DNA from: an uncultured Flavobacteriaceae bacterium
GTDB lineage: Bacteria; Bacteroidota; Bacteroidia; Flavobacteriales; Flavobacteriaceae
Reading direction: 5' to 3'
DNA: 64,000 nucleotides
NCBI GenBank assembly: GCA_905181615.1
Contig: CAJIYH010000002.1
Location: forward strand, 620,001-684,000
Shown here: in pieces, positions 1-8,109 of the stretch
Layout: each line of letters begins with the position of its first letter
Position numbering within the stretch: the first letter of the stretch is position 1
Position numbers and translations under genes: made by a program
Notes under the pieces: generated by a model
Databases searched by the model: none
What the model was told of the DNA's origin: nothing
What the model saw: only the letters and a program-made list of their open reading frames with translations

Positions 1-455
1 TAATCTCCAAAAGCTACAGCTCCATTTTGTTTTAAACCAAATAGTTCAGTTAAAGTTTTACCGTCCTGATTTTTTGAGAATGAGGCAATTGGAAATATTT
101 GAGTTGCAAATTTATTTCCTGCGTTTTTTAAATAAGATACGCTTGATTGGTTGTCCGTTATTGGATTGGTATTCGGATTAACTGCAACCTGAGAGAATCC
201 ACTAATTCCAGCGGTTTTGAGGCCATTTTCAAGTGTTTCTCTTTCTTCATAACCAGGTTCACCAAAACAAACACTGCTGTCAAACCAACCTCTAGAAACA
301 TGGAGGTTAGGATACTTTATTTCTTCAGCAGTTTCATCAACAATATCATTTTCTATTGCAGTGATAATGCCGTTGGTTATTAAAATATCTTTAATGGAGT
401 AATGGAATGCGTTTTTAGGGTCAATTAAAGTCGCTTTTTTAAGGAGTATTTTCAT
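1..455 (-). CDS. dihydroorotase-like amidohydrolase, zinc ligands lost (partial)
   Basis: Only the first 151 codons lie in the window; the gene runs off the left edge. The start is the ATG at 455. The protein resembles dihydroorotase of the amidohydrolase superfamily (third step of pyrimidine synthesis), with an N-terminal beta-strand region (KILLKKATLIDPKNAFH), then the ERETLENG and VNPNTNP segments. In catalytic dihydroorotases the region near residue 60 reads DxHxHxRDPG and its two His bind zinc. Here it reads DSSVCFGEPG (residues 59-68), so both His are absent. Family knowledge: non-catalytic dihydroorotase paralogues exist that support aspartate transcarbamoylase, and I believe Flavobacteriia carry a conserved copy of this type. 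Whether it is catalytic cannot be settled, because the C-terminal two thirds are missing. Confidence 0.8.
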   Translation of the reverse strand, partial: MKILLKKATLIDPKNAFHYSIKDILITNGIITAIENDIVDETAEEIKYPNLHVSRGWFDSSVCFGEPGYEERETLENGLKTAGISGFSQVAVNPNTNPITDNQSSVSYLKNAGNKFATQIFPIASFSKNQDGKTLTELFGLKQNGAVAFGD

Positions 456-534
456 TAATTGTAAAACAAGTTCCAAATGTGTAAACAAAAGTACAAAACT
501 AAAGGGAATCTTAAAGGTTTAAATTGCAGGAGGT

Positions 535-1299
535 TTAAAATTTTTCAAAAGCGCCTAATCCAAAAAGGGCAAAATCATATTTTACTGGATCTTCAGAATC
601 CATAATTCGTAGTTGTTTATCGAGTTCGAGTACCGCTTTGGCATCATTCTGCTTTCGGTTAAGAATCCCTAATTTTCTGGCAATCGTTCCCGAATGAACG
701 TCTAATGGACACGAGAGGTTCCTCGGGTGCATGCTTTTCCAAAGACCAAAATCTACACCCGAAGTGTTAGGTCTAACCATCCATCGTAAGTACATGTTTA
801 TTCGTTTGGCAGCCGAGCCTTTAACTGGATCTGCTAAATGCTTTTCGGTTCTCAGTTCATGGGGGAGTTCAAAAAAATCTTTTTTAAAATTATGTAAAGC
901 TGTTTGTAGAGGCATCTTCGAAACATGCTGAGTAATACAAAATTCAAGACCTCCTTTATTCACATATAGATTTTTGATGGCTTGTACAAAGTATTTTAAA
1001 TCGGTTGCGTTAAAAGTTCTGTGAACAAATCCATCAAAAACATCCAAATCACTTGTTTGGTGGTTGACAATAAAATCAAATGGAGCTTCATCCATAAGTT
1101 TCATCATTTTATTTGCGTTCTTAATGATGCTTGTTCTATTTCCCCATGCAATTGTTGCAGCAAGAAAACCCGCTATTTCTACATCTTCTTTTTTAGTAAA
1201 ACGATGAGGAATTTGAATTGGATCTGCACTTATAAAATCTTGAGACTGATAGTGATTTGCTTTGAGATCTAGGAATTCTTTAAGTTCATCAAACTTCAT
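535..1299 (-). CDS. TIGR02757 (DUF2400) family protein
   Basis: This 254-residue protein matches the Bacteroidota family TIGR02757/DUF2400, whose function is unknown. It is mostly helical and has no signal peptide or membrane segment, so it should be cytoplasmic. Recognisable family segments are GFLAATIAWGNRTSII (about residues 44-59), GSAAKRINMYLRWMVR (about 161-176), PLDVHSGTIARKLGIL and DPVKYDFALFGLGAFEK at the C terminus. The PLDVH and DPVKYDFALFGLG pieces recall the C-terminal half of HhH-GPD DNA glycosylases, which is only a resemblance. The start ATG at 1299 directly follows the stop of the LolD-like gene (TAAATG), so the two are co-transcribed. Confidence 0.85.
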   Translation of the reverse strand: MKFDELKEFLDLKANHYQSQDFISADPIQIPHRFTKKEDVEIAGFLAATIAWGNRTSIIKNANKMMKLMDEAPFDFIVNHQTSDLDVFDGFVHRTFNATDLKYFVQAIKNLYVNKGGLEFCITQHVSKMPLQTALHNFKKDFFELPHELRTEKHLADPVKGSAAKRINMYLRWMVRPNTSGVDFGLWKSMHPRNLSCPLDVHSGTIARKLGILNRKQNDAKAVLELDKQLRIMDSEDPVKYDFALFGLGAFEKF

Positions 1300-1971
1300 T
1301 TATCTAACTATTTTTCCATCAATCAGTTCAATTTTCCGATCCGCTTTTTCTGCTAACTCTTTATTGTGAGTTACAATAACAAATGTATGTCCATATTGAT
1401 GTCTTAAATCAAAAAATAGCTGATGGAGTTGATCAGCAGTTTCACTATCTAAATTACCACTAGGTTCGTCTGCAAAAATAATGGAAGGGTTATTCATCAA
1501 AGCTCGAGCTACAGCAACACGTTGCTGTTCTCCTCCTGATAACTCAGCTGGTTTGTGTGATGACCTTCCCGATAAACCAAATTGATCGATCAGGCTAGTT
1601 GCTCGCTTTTCCGCATCTTTAATTGAAGTCCCTTTAATGAAAGCAGGAATCATTATGTTTTCTAGTGCATTGAATTCTGGAAGTAGCTCGTGAAACTGAA
1701 AAATGAAACCTAGTTCTTGATTTCTAAAATCTGACAACTCATTTTCTGTAAGATTAAGAATGTCTGTATCATTTATTTCTAGAAATAAATCAGGGGTTTT
1801 GTCTGGCGAAGATAAGGTACCGAGTATTTGTAGAAGTGAAGTCTTTCCAGCACCTGAAGGTCCGACAATTGCTATAATTTCACCTGCATTGATTTCTAAG
1901 TCTATGTTTTTTAGAATCTTAACATCTCCTAATTGCTTGTGGATATTACGTGCAACAATAAGTTTTTTCAT
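1300..1971 (-). CDS. lolD: ABC transporter ATP-binding protein, LolD/MacB-type
   Basis: This 223-residue ATPase is of the lipoprotein-release/MacB class. It shows Walker A GPSGAGKT (37-44), the Q-loop [10 protein letters not shown], the signature [15 protein letters not shown], Walker [13 protein letters not shown] and the switch His in VTHNKEL. The FQFHxLLPEFxAxEN and DEPSGNLD variants are typical of LolD. LolD powers extraction of lipoproteins from the inner membrane with LolC/E, or drives MacB-like exporters. No permease gene is adjacent, so the partner must be elsewhere, as is common in Flavobacteriia. It is the first gene of a two-gene unit with the TIGR02757 gene, transcribed away from msrA. 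The exact substrate is inferred from class membership only. Confidence 0.85.
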   Translation of the reverse strand: MKKLIVARNIHKQLGDVKILKNIDLEINAGEIIAIVGPSGAGKTSLLQILGTLSSPDKTPDLFLEINDTDILNLTENELSDFRNQELGFIFQFHELLPEFNALENIMIPAFIKGTSIKDAEKRATSLIDQFGLSGRSSHKPAELSGGEQQRVAVARALMNNPSIIFADEPSGNLDSETADQLHQLFFDLRHQYGHTFVIVTHNKELAEKADRKIELIDGKIVR

Positions 1972-2101
1972 ATGGACTACAAAGTACTATTTAATCCGTT
2001 TTTTTGGAAGATTTGCTTCTTGTTTTTTGTTCTTATTCTAATTTTTTATTCAATAAATCAATTAAACTTAGAAAACAAGTATTTTCTGTTCATTAAATAC
2101 A

Positions 2102-2109
2102 TACATTTG
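2102..2109 (+). promoter_or_regulatory. -7 box TACATTTG upstream of msrA
   Basis: The octamer fits the Bacteroidota TAnnTTTG -7 consensus and lies 17 bases before the msrA ATG. No TTG is present at the expected -33 distance, so this is a partial match. Confidence 0.5.
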
Positions 2110-2126
2110 TTAAACAAATTATTTAT

Positions 2127-2660
2127 ATGAATTCATTAGAGACAACTTATATTGCCGGAGGGTGTTTTTGGTGCACTGAAGCTGTTTTTCAACGCTTAAA
2201 TGGTGTTCATAAAATAGTTTCGGGTTATATCGGCGGTACTGTTAAAAACCCTGCTTACAGAGAAGTTTGTTCTGGTAGAACAGGACATACTGAAGGAATT
2301 TGCGTTGTTTTTGATCCCTCTATAATTTCTTTTAATGAAATTCTATCCGTATTTTTTGCCACTCACGACCCAACAACATTAAATCGTCAAGGAAACGATG
2401 TGGGTTCTCAATACCGTTCTTCTATTTTTTATACAAGTGAAGCTCAAAAAGAATGTGCATTACAACGTATTGCGGAATTAGAAAAGACAACTTTTGATGC
2501 TCCAATTGTCACCGAATTGCTTCCCGTAACTCCTTTTTACAAGGCAGAGGATGAGCATCTTAATTATTATAACGACAATAGCGACCAACCTTATTGTTCT
2601 TTCGTAATAGACCCTAAAATTCAAAAGTTAAAGCAACATTATCAACACCTTTTAAAATAA
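2127..2660 (+). CDS. msrA: peptide-methionine (S)-S-oxide reductase MsrA
   Basis: This 177-residue enzyme reduces the S epimer of methionine sulfoxide in proteins using thioredoxin. It carries the catalytic GCFWC motif near the N terminus, with the nucleophile Cys13 and Cys16. It also has the family segments [44 protein letters not shown] and EDEHLNYY. No signal peptide is seen, so it acts in the cytoplasm. Length is typical for single-domain MsrA and no MsrB domain is fused. folE begins only two bases after its stop, so both are probably on one mRNA. Confidence 0.97.
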   Translation: MNSLETTYIAGGCFWCTEAVFQRLNGVHKIVSGYIGGTVKNPAYREVCSGRTGHTEGICVVFDPSIISFNEILSVFFATHDPTTLNRQGNDVGSQYRSSIFYTSEAQKECALQRIAELEKTTFDAPIVTELLPVTPFYKAEDEHLNYYNDNSDQPYCSFVIDPKIQKLKQHYQHLLK

Positions 2661-2662
2661 TT

Positions 2663-3259
2663 ATGATTAACGACAACTTCGACATTGAAACAATTGAATT
2701 AGCTGAAGAACTTAAAGAAAATTTTTCAAACATAATTTCTCTTTTAGGAGAGGAAATTACCCGTGAAGGCCTAATTAAAACCCCTGAGCGTGCAAGCAAG
2801 GCAATGAAATTTTTGACAAGTGGTTATGCTGCGGACCCAAAACAAATCCTTGAAGGAGCTATGTTTAAGGAAGAATATAAAGAAATGGTAATCGTAAAAG
2901 AAATTGAGTTTTATTCTTTGTGCGAACATCACTTACTTCCCTTTTTTGGAAAAGCTCATATAGCCTATATACCAAATGGTCATATTGTTGGTTTAAGTAA
3001 AATTCCTAGAGTGGTAGATGTCTTTGCTCGTCGTTTACAAGTTCAAGAACGTATGACAGAACAAATCTTAGATTGTATCAACGACACAATAAAACCACTT
3101 GGAGTTGCTGTTGTTATTGAAGCTTCTCACATGTGTATGATGATGCGTGGCGTTCAAAAGCAAAATTCAACAACCATTACATCTGGATTTAGGGGTTCCT
3201 TTAAAGAAACAGATACACGTAACGAATTTTTGAAATTGGTAACTTCTGACTTGTCTTAG
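2663..3259 (+). CDS. folE: GTP cyclohydrolase I
   Basis: FolE converts GTP to 7,8-dihydroneopterin triphosphate, the first step of folate and tetrahydrobiopterin synthesis. This 198-residue protein has the zinc site Cys87 and His90 in [15 protein letters not shown] and the third zinc Cys in [14 protein letters not shown]. The substrate-loop segment [23 protein letters not shown] (given here as start [10 protein letters not shown] and end QVQERMT) is intact. Length and motif order are normal for type I enzymes. The gene follows msrA with a two-base gap. Its stop overlaps that of the convergent DUF6787 gene by four bases (TTAG at 3256-3259). Confidence 0.97.
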   Translation: MINDNFDIETIELAEELKENFSNIISLLGEEITREGLIKTPERASKAMKFLTSGYAADPKQILEGAMFKEEYKEMVIVKEIEFYSLCEHHLLPFFGKAHIAYIPNGHIVGLSKIPRVVDVFARRLQVQERMTEQILDCINDTIKPLGVAVVIEASHMCMMMRGVQKQNSTTITSGFRGSFKETDTRNEFLKLVTSDLS

Positions 3260-3588
3260 TAATTAGTAAAGAAACGTTTAAAGCCCATTCTACTTAAAAT
3301 TTTCTTTTCAAAATTCCAGAAAAATTTAAATTGAAAAAATAATGTTCCAAAGAGTAGAAGTAATATTTGATATACAGGAAATATAACTAGTATTCTTAAC
3401 ATCCAATAAACTACATTTCCTAAAAAGATATCTTCGAAATAAACAGGTAAAATCCCCAATACCTCCATAATAGGATCCGCTACAACAACTGAAGAAGATC
3501 CAGTTATTCCAAAAACTATAAAAATAATAAGAAACTGAAAGTTTGACTTAACGTCCCATTTTTCTTTCAGTTTTTTAAAATAACTCAT
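3256..3588 (-). CDS. DUF6787 family small membrane protein
   Basis: This 110-residue protein has two predicted membrane segments, roughly residues 17-34 ([18 protein letters not shown]) and 60-83 ([20 protein letters not shown]), and a basic C terminus. I recognise it as resembling the Bacteroidota family DUF6787, by the KLKEKWxVxSNFQ start, the FGITGSSS segment and the [15 protein letters not shown] end. Function is unknown. Its start overlaps the serA stop by one base (TAATG), so it is translated with serA and likely transcribed from the serC promoter. Confidence 0.7.
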   Translation of the reverse strand: MSYFKKLKEKWDVKSNFQFLIIFIVFGITGSSSVVVADPIMEVLGILPVYFEDIFLGNVVYWMLRILVIFPVYQILLLLFGTLFFQFKFFWNFEKKILSRMGFKRFFTNY

Positions 3589-4538
3589 TAGAGAAGTATT
3601 TCGGCAATCTGTTGAGCCAATTCTTCACCAATTCTATCTTGTGCTTCTCCTGTTGCAGCTCCGATATGTGGGGTAAGAGAAACTTTAGGATGCATTAAAA
3701 CTTGCATTGCAGGCTTAGGTTCTTCTTCAAAAGTATCTAATCCAGCAAAAGAAAGCTTACCGTTTTCTAGTGCCTTTAATAAAGCAACTTCGTCTACAAC
3801 CCCACCACGAGCAGCATTTATGAGCGCTGCGCCAGCTTTCATTTGTTCTATTTCTCTTGCACCAATTACATAATCATTTTGTGCAGGTACATGAAGGCTA
3901 ATAAAATCAGCTTCTGCTAATAAGGATTCTTGTGATTGTATTTTAATAGTAACATCAACAGTTTGTCCGTCAAAAAAGACTACCTCAATTGTTGCAGCTT
4001 CCATGAATTTATCTGCAGCAATAACGCGCATTCCAACCCCTAAAGCAATTTTAGCAACTTCTTGACCAATTCTGCCAAATCCAATAATTCCTATCGTTTT
4101 TCCTCGAAGCTCAATACCCTTAGCATAGGCTTTTTTTAATCCTTTGAAATTTAATTCTCCTTCCAAAGGCATATTTCTGTTTGAATCGTATAGAAAACGA
4201 ACACCACCATATAGATGAGCAAAAACTAATTCAGCAACTGAAGCAGATGAAGATGCAGGCGTGTTGATTACTTTAAGACCTTTTTCACGAGCATAAGCAA
4301 CGTCAATGTTATCCATTCCAACACCACCTCTTCCAATTATTTTGAGAGAAGGGCAGGAGTCTACTAAATCCTTACGTGCAGTTGTTGCACTTCGAACCAA
4401 TAAAACTTTAATTTGGTTTTCATTGATATACGATATTAGTTGTTCCTGAGCTACATTGGTTGTAATTACTTCAAAGCCACTTGCTTTTAGGGCATCGATT
4501 CCACTTTGAGAGATTCCGTCGTTTGCTAATACTTTCAT
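3588..4538 (-). CDS. serA: D-3-phosphoglycerate dehydrogenase, short form
   Basis: SerA oxidises 3-phosphoglycerate to 3-phosphohydroxypyruvate, the first step of serine synthesis. The 316-residue protein has the two-domain fold of D-isomer-specific 2-hydroxyacid dehydrogenases: GRGGVGMDNIDV in the substrate domain, the NAD-binding IGFGRIGQEVAK, NAARGGVVDE with the catalytic Arg, and the catalytic His in TPHIGAATGEAQ. It lacks the C-terminal ACT domain of long SerA proteins, so it should not be allosterically inhibited by serine through that domain. It lies nine bases after serC on the same strand. The serC-serA pairing supports a serine-pathway role over other hydroxyacid dehydrogenases. Confidence 0.93.
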   Translation of the reverse strand: MKVLANDGISQSGIDALKASGFEVITTNVAQEQLISYINENQIKVLLVRSATTARKDLVDSCPSLKIIGRGGVGMDNIDVAYAREKGLKVINTPASSSASVAELVFAHLYGGVRFLYDSNRNMPLEGELNFKGLKKAYAKGIELRGKTIGIIGFGRIGQEVAKIALGVGMRVIAADKFMEAATIEVVFFDGQTVDVTIKIQSQESLLAEADFISLHVPAQNDYVIGAREIEQMKAGAALINAARGGVVDEVALLKALENGKLSFAGLDTFEEEPKPAMQVLMHPKVSLTPHIGAATGEAQDRIGEELAQQIAEILL

Positions 4539-4547
4539 GTATAATAT

Positions 4548-5612
4548 TTATATAGTTTTTTCAAATTTTTGCATTACATCAACCAAAAGCTGTGCGCTAT
4601 CCATCGGTAAGGCATTGTATATAGATGCTCGGTAACCGCCTACAGAACGGTGTCCTTTTATTCCACTAATTCCTGCTTCATTCCAAAGAGCATCAAACGC
4701 TGCTCCGTCAATTCCGTCTGCTAAATTGAATGTTGCGTTCATAAAGGAACGATCTTCTTTAGCGGCAAAACCAACAAAGGCTGAATTTCTGTCAATTTCG
4801 TTGTATATAAGTGCTGCTTTTTGTTGGTTGTGCTTTTCAATAGATGCAATACCGCCATTTTCTTGTAACCATTCTAGGGTTAGCATCGAAGTGTATATTG
4901 GGAATACGGGAGGTGTGTTAAACATGCTATCGCTGTTTAATTGAACCTGATAGTCCATCATTGACGGAATGACCCTGTTAACTTTGCCTAAGATATCTTC
5001 CTTGATAATAATAAGTGTAGTTCCCGAAGGACCCATATTTTTTTGTGCTCCTGCGTAAAACAAATCAAATTTTGAATAATCAATCTGTCTTGAAAATATA
5101 TCTGAACTCATGTCTGCTATTAATGGAACGTTAGTTTCAGGAATTTTCTGGAACTGTGTACCAAAAATCGTATTGTTTGTTGTAATATGAAGGTAGTCTA
5201 GGTCTGCAGGGATTTGATGACCTTTAGGGATGTAATTAAAGTTTTTGTCTTTAGAAGATGCAACTTCTAAAACCTCTCCAAATAGTTTGGCTTCTTTGAT
5301 TGCTTTATTAGACCATGCCCCAGTATTAATATAACCAGCTTTAGAATCCAGAAGATTATATGCGGCCATTAGAAATTGCATACTAGCTCCTCCTTGAAGA
5401 AATAAAGATTTGTATCCTTTTCCTTTAAGCGCCGTTAATTCAAGTGCTAAATCTTGCGCACGTTCCATAACAGCGATAAACTCCTTACTTCTATGAGAAA
5501 TTTCAATAAGAGAAAGCCCCATACCGTTAAACTCGATAACAGCTTCAGAAGCTTTTTTCATCACCGACTCAGGAAGTATTGAAGGACCCGCGCTAAAATT
5601 ATGTTTTTTCAT
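4548..5612 (-). CDS. serC: 3-phosphoserine/phosphohydroxythreonine transaminase
   Basis: SerC transaminates 3-phosphohydroxypyruvate with glutamate to 3-phosphoserine; it can also serve pyridoxal phosphate synthesis. The 354-residue class V aminotransferase starts HNFSAGPSILPESVM. It contains the family segments MSLIEISHRSKEF (here GLSLIEISHRSKEF), LFLQGGASMQF, the PLP-binding Lys in YAGAQKNMGPSG, and GHRSVGGYRASIYNA near the C terminus. It is the first gene of the serC-serA-DUF6787 operon. The 84 bases upstream contain GATATTTG, one mismatch from the -7 consensus. Confidence 0.96.
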   Translation of the reverse strand: MKKHNFSAGPSILPESVMKKASEAVIEFNGMGLSLIEISHRSKEFIAVMERAQDLALELTALKGKGYKSLFLQGGASMQFLMAAYNLLDSKAGYINTGAWSNKAIKEAKLFGEVLEVASSKDKNFNYIPKGHQIPADLDYLHITTNNTIFGTQFQKIPETNVPLIADMSSDIFSRQIDYSKFDLFYAGAQKNMGPSGTTLIIIKEDILGKVNRVIPSMMDYQVQLNSDSMFNTPPVFPIYTSMLTLEWLQENGGIASIEKHNQQKAALIYNEIDRNSAFVGFAAKEDRSFMNATFNLADGIDGAAFDALWNEAGISGIKGHRSVGGYRASIYNALPMDSAQLLVDVMQKFEKTI

Positions 5613-5696
5613 ATTTTATTTTAAGATGCAAATATCTGTATTACCCACTTAAAAAAGACTAATAATTATGTATTTTTTAACTGAATTTTCAACATA

Positions 5697-6728
5697 TTAA
5701 GTTAATATGTTTAAAAAGTGTAGTGTATTTTTTCCATCTGCATAATCCCAAAGATTTGGCTGTTGTGCTTTTCCAAACTCAAAATGGCTTTTTCCTTTTT
5801 GATTTGAAGTAATACACTGAATTAAATCCTGATCAAGTTTAAGCTTTTCCTCCAAATTTTTATAATCACTATAATACTCATAATGCAAGCAAGCAACAGG
5901 AGAGGTGTAGGATTCATCTTCTTTAAGCATAAAAAAACCATTATCTAAAAGGTCGAATTGACTCATCAAATAAACCGCCTTATTGTAGTCGTAGTTATTT
6001 GCATATTTTGCAGAATCCATTAAACTGTCAAAGGGGTAAAGTGCTCCAAAGATTAAGTTTAAGTCATATCCTATAGGCACAAATACCTTAGATGTACTTC
6101 TACAACCTAAACCGAAGAAGCGAACTACATCTTGCGCTAAAGCCTCGAGTTGCTCTTTGGTTTCGTTTCCGTCTAAAACCGCAACACCATTTCTGTTGGC
6201 TCGGATCAGGTTTGGAACTTTAGAAAAGTAATACTCAAAATATCGAGCAGCATTGTTACTTCCGGTTGCAATGACTGCATCAAAATGTGTGAAACGTTCT
6301 TTGGTGAATTCTACCAAATCCTTAAACCCAGGTTCAATTTCTTGAAGTTTTTGTACTAAAAAAGCAATCAACATCGGGTCAGAAGAAGAACATTTTACGA
6401 GTGCTTTATTTCCACTGATTAAAACGCTTAAAACATCATGAAATCCAACTAAAGGAATATTTCCTGCTAAGACTAAACCAACTATTTTCAGTTCTTCATT
6501 CTCAAAAACATAGTCTTTTGTCCATTGAATTAAGTCTTTTTTATTAAGCAAATTTCCCCATGCATTTAAGGCTTGTAAAACGTTTTCTTTTGAAAACCAT
6601 CCATTATTATCTTTTGCTCGACTCACAGTTTCAAAAAGTAATTTATAGTCTGGATTTTCAGAATTTATATTTCTAAGGAAGTCGCCTAAGCGATTAAATG
6701 CAGAAATTCGTTGTTGTAGTTGAATCAT
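5697..6728 (-). CDS. acyl-CoA reductase, LuxC-like
   Basis: This 343-residue protein belongs to the aldehyde dehydrogenase-related LuxC acyl-CoA reductase family. It shows VLAGNIPLVGFHDVLSVLIS, then NKALVKCSSSDPML, IATGSNNAARYFEYYF, and a candidate catalytic Cys in FFGLGCRSTSKVFVP. Such enzymes reduce a fatty acyl-CoA or related thioester to an aldehyde with NADPH. No luxAB, luxD or luxE gene is near, so bioluminescence is not implied. It is divergent from the ferredoxin gene and shares its 63-base promoter region. The neighbourhood with ferredoxin appears to be a conserved one in Flavobacteriia, which is recollection. The physiological substrate is unknown. Confidence 0.85.
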   Translation of the reverse strand: MIQLQQRISAFNRLGDFLRNINSENPDYKLLFETVSRAKDNNGWFSKENVLQALNAWGNLLNKKDLIQWTKDYVFENEELKIVGLVLAGNIPLVGFHDVLSVLISGNKALVKCSSSDPMLIAFLVQKLQEIEPGFKDLVEFTKERFTHFDAVIATGSNNAARYFEYYFSKVPNLIRANRNGVAVLDGNETKEQLEALAQDVVRFFGLGCRSTSKVFVPIGYDLNLIFGALYPFDSLMDSAKYANNYDYNKAVYLMSQFDLLDNGFFMLKEDESYTSPVACLHYEYYSDYKNLEEKLKLDQDLIQCITSNQKGKSHFEFGKAQQPNLWDYADGKNTLHFLNILT

Positions 6729-6731
6729 TAT

Positions 6732-6762
6732 TTGTAGAATAAACTATAAGGTCTTACTTTTG
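6732..6762 (+). promoter_or_regulatory. ferredoxin promoter (TTG -33, TACTTTTG -7)
   Basis: TTG at 6732-6734 and TACTTTTG at 6755-6762 are separated by 20 bases, a full match to the Bacteroidota housekeeping promoter. Transcription would start near 6769, which excludes the in-frame GTG at 6762 as a start codon and supports the ATG at 6792. Confidence 0.75.
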
Positions 6763-6765
6763 TGG

Positions 6766-6773
6766 CAAATTTA
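6766..6773 (-). promoter_or_regulatory. -7 box TAAATTTG for the acyl-CoA reductase gene
   Basis: On the minus strand this octamer fits TAnnTTTG and sits 37 bases before the ATG at 6728. It lies just downstream of the ferredoxin -7 box on the opposite strand, so the two promoters are back to back and overlapping. Confidence 0.5.
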
Positions 6774-6791
6774 ACTAAAAGAAATTCTAAA

Positions 6792-7142
6792 ATGGCAATA
6801 ATTATTACAGATGAGTGCATTAACTGCGGAGCCTGTGAACCTGAATGTCCAAATACTGCTATTTATGAGGGTGCTGATGACTGGCGTTATAAGGACGGAA
6901 CTTCATTAGATGGATCAGTGGTATTGCCTGACGGAAAACAGGTTAATGCTGACGAAGTGCAAAAGCCTATTTCTGATGAGTTTTATTATATAGCTCCAGA
7001 TAAGTGTACCGAATGCAAAGGGTTTCATGACGAGCCTCAGTGCGCAGCTGTTTGTCCAGTGGATTGTTGTGTACCTGATGAAGATCATTTAGAAACTGAA
7101 GAAACGCTTTTAGCAAAGCAGCGTTTTATGCATCCAGAATAA
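6792..7142 (+). CDS. 4Fe-4S dicluster ferredoxin
   Basis: This 116-residue electron carrier has two cluster motifs. The first is [13 protein letters not shown] near the N terminus. The second, [21 protein letters not shown], has the spacing expanded between its second and third Cys, as in Alvin/YfhL-type 2[4Fe-4S] ferredoxins. The start was chosen at ATG 6792 because the family begins [20 protein letters not shown] and because an upstream GTG at 6762 lies inside the -7 promoter box. A loop of about 40 residues separates the two clusters. It faces the acyl-CoA reductase gene, but a redox partnership is only suggested by position. Confidence 0.92.
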   Translation: MAIIITDECINCGACEPECPNTAIYEGADDWRYKDGTSLDGSVVLPDGKQVNADEVQKPISDEFYYIAPDKCTECKGFHDEPQCAAVCPVDCCVPDEDHLETEETLLAKQRFMHPE

Positions 7143-7282
7143 ATTTACTTTTAAATATAATTGAGAAAAAAAGTTTATTCATCCGAGTATCCCTTTCTAT
7201 TTAAATCATTAGTAATTGATTTTGAAAATCTATAGTTTAAAATAATTCATCATAGAATTCTGAAAAGGGCAGCTTAAAAAGA

Positions 7283-7309
7283 TTGTTTCCTTTTTTTTTT
7301 TTATCTTCG
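7283..7309 (+). promoter_or_regulatory. candidate slippage-prone promoter with T12 tract
   Basis: TTG (7283-7285) and TATCTTCG (7302-7309, one mismatch to TAnnTTTG) are 16 bases apart, and a run of 12 T residues (7291-7302) fills most of the spacer. The signalling operon starts 22 bases downstream. The spacing is shorter than the usual 19-20, so the promoter would be weak as read here and could change strength if the T run changes length. Confidence 0.35.
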
Positions 7310-7331
7310 GTTGATCTAAAAAAAATTAATT

Positions 7332-8108
7332 GTGAAAAACAAGTGTTTATGTATTATTTCTTCAATCTTATTTTCTAATACAATTTGCTCACAAGCTATT
7401 ATTGATACTGAATCCAGTTTAAAAAAAATAGATTCAACTTTTCATGTTTTTGCAGATTTCATGGGAGATCAAAAAACTGGTAACTTTAAATTTAATTTTT
7501 TAAGGTCTGACATTACTTTAGGATCAAGAATCAAAAACGATCTGTTTAGAATTACTTTTTCTTACTCTTCTTCAAAACTTAATGGAAATAATTTTGATAA
7601 AAAAATAAACTTTCAATTTAGGTGGAATAAAATACTAAATGAAGACTTTAGTCTTTTCACGTTTTTACAAACTGGCGAAAGTAAAAGATCTTTTATTGAT
7701 GAAAGAACCTTAATTGGCATTGGGCTTAGGCAGCATATATATAAAAAAGATAAAAACTATTTTGATATAGCCGTTGGACCTTTTTATGAGTTTGAATCTT
7801 ATCCCGAATATAAATTTGAAAATATAAATTTCGATGGCTTCAGTCAAAAAACAACCAGGATTTCATTTAATATTTTCTCTTCAGTTAAGCTGTTTGAAAA
7901 CATCACGTCAGCAACAACACTCTACAGTCAGTGGAAATATAATGAAATAAGAGATGTTCGTGTATTTGCAAATCAGTATATTAGATTTAAAATAAATGAG
8001 AAGATTAGTACTTATATAAAATATGTTGTTAGTTATAGGTCTATTAACTATGTCAAAAGTCTTAAAAACGATACCGATTTTATGTATGGATTTGAAATAA
8101 ATATATAA
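7332..8108 (+). CDS. DUF481-like outer-membrane beta-barrel protein
   Basis: This 258-residue protein has an N-terminal signal peptide (CLCIISSILFSNTICSQA) with cleavage expected near residue 21. The rest is made of alternating hydrophobic strands such as FKFNFLRSDITLGSRI, LFRITFSYSSSKL, INFQFRWNKIL and YFDIAVGPFYEFES, ending in the strand FMYGFEINI. This pattern and length resemble DUF481, a predicted outer-membrane barrel. The start is GTG at 7332; no in-frame ATG precedes the signal peptide. It is the first gene of a four-gene operon with the PycTM-like, TPR-lipoprotein and PP2C genes (gaps of 1, 15 and 8 bases). Its role in the module is unknown; it could be the stress-exposed or ligand-passing surface element. 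Confidence 0.6.
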   Translation: MKNKCLCIISSILFSNTICSQAIIDTESSLKKIDSTFHVFADFMGDQKTGNFKFNFLRSDITLGSRIKNDLFRITFSYSSSKLNGNNFDKKINFQFRWNKILNEDFSLFTFLQTGESKRSFIDERTLIGIGLRQHIYKKDKNYFDIAVGPFYEFESYPEYKFENINFDGFSQKTTRISFNIFSSVKLFENITSATTLYSQWKYNEIRDVRVFANQYIRFKINEKISTYIKYVVSYRSINYVKSLKNDTDFMYGFEINI

Positions 8109-8109
8109 T

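Noticed and set aside
5697-6728. Bioluminescence (lux) locus from the LuxC-like gene
   Set aside because: No luxA, luxB, luxD or luxE genes are present; the family is broader than light production.
6762-6791. GTG start for the ferredoxin ten codons upstream
   Set aside because: The GTG begins with the last base of the TACTTTTG -7 box and would lie upstream of the transcription start; the family begins at the ATG at 6792.
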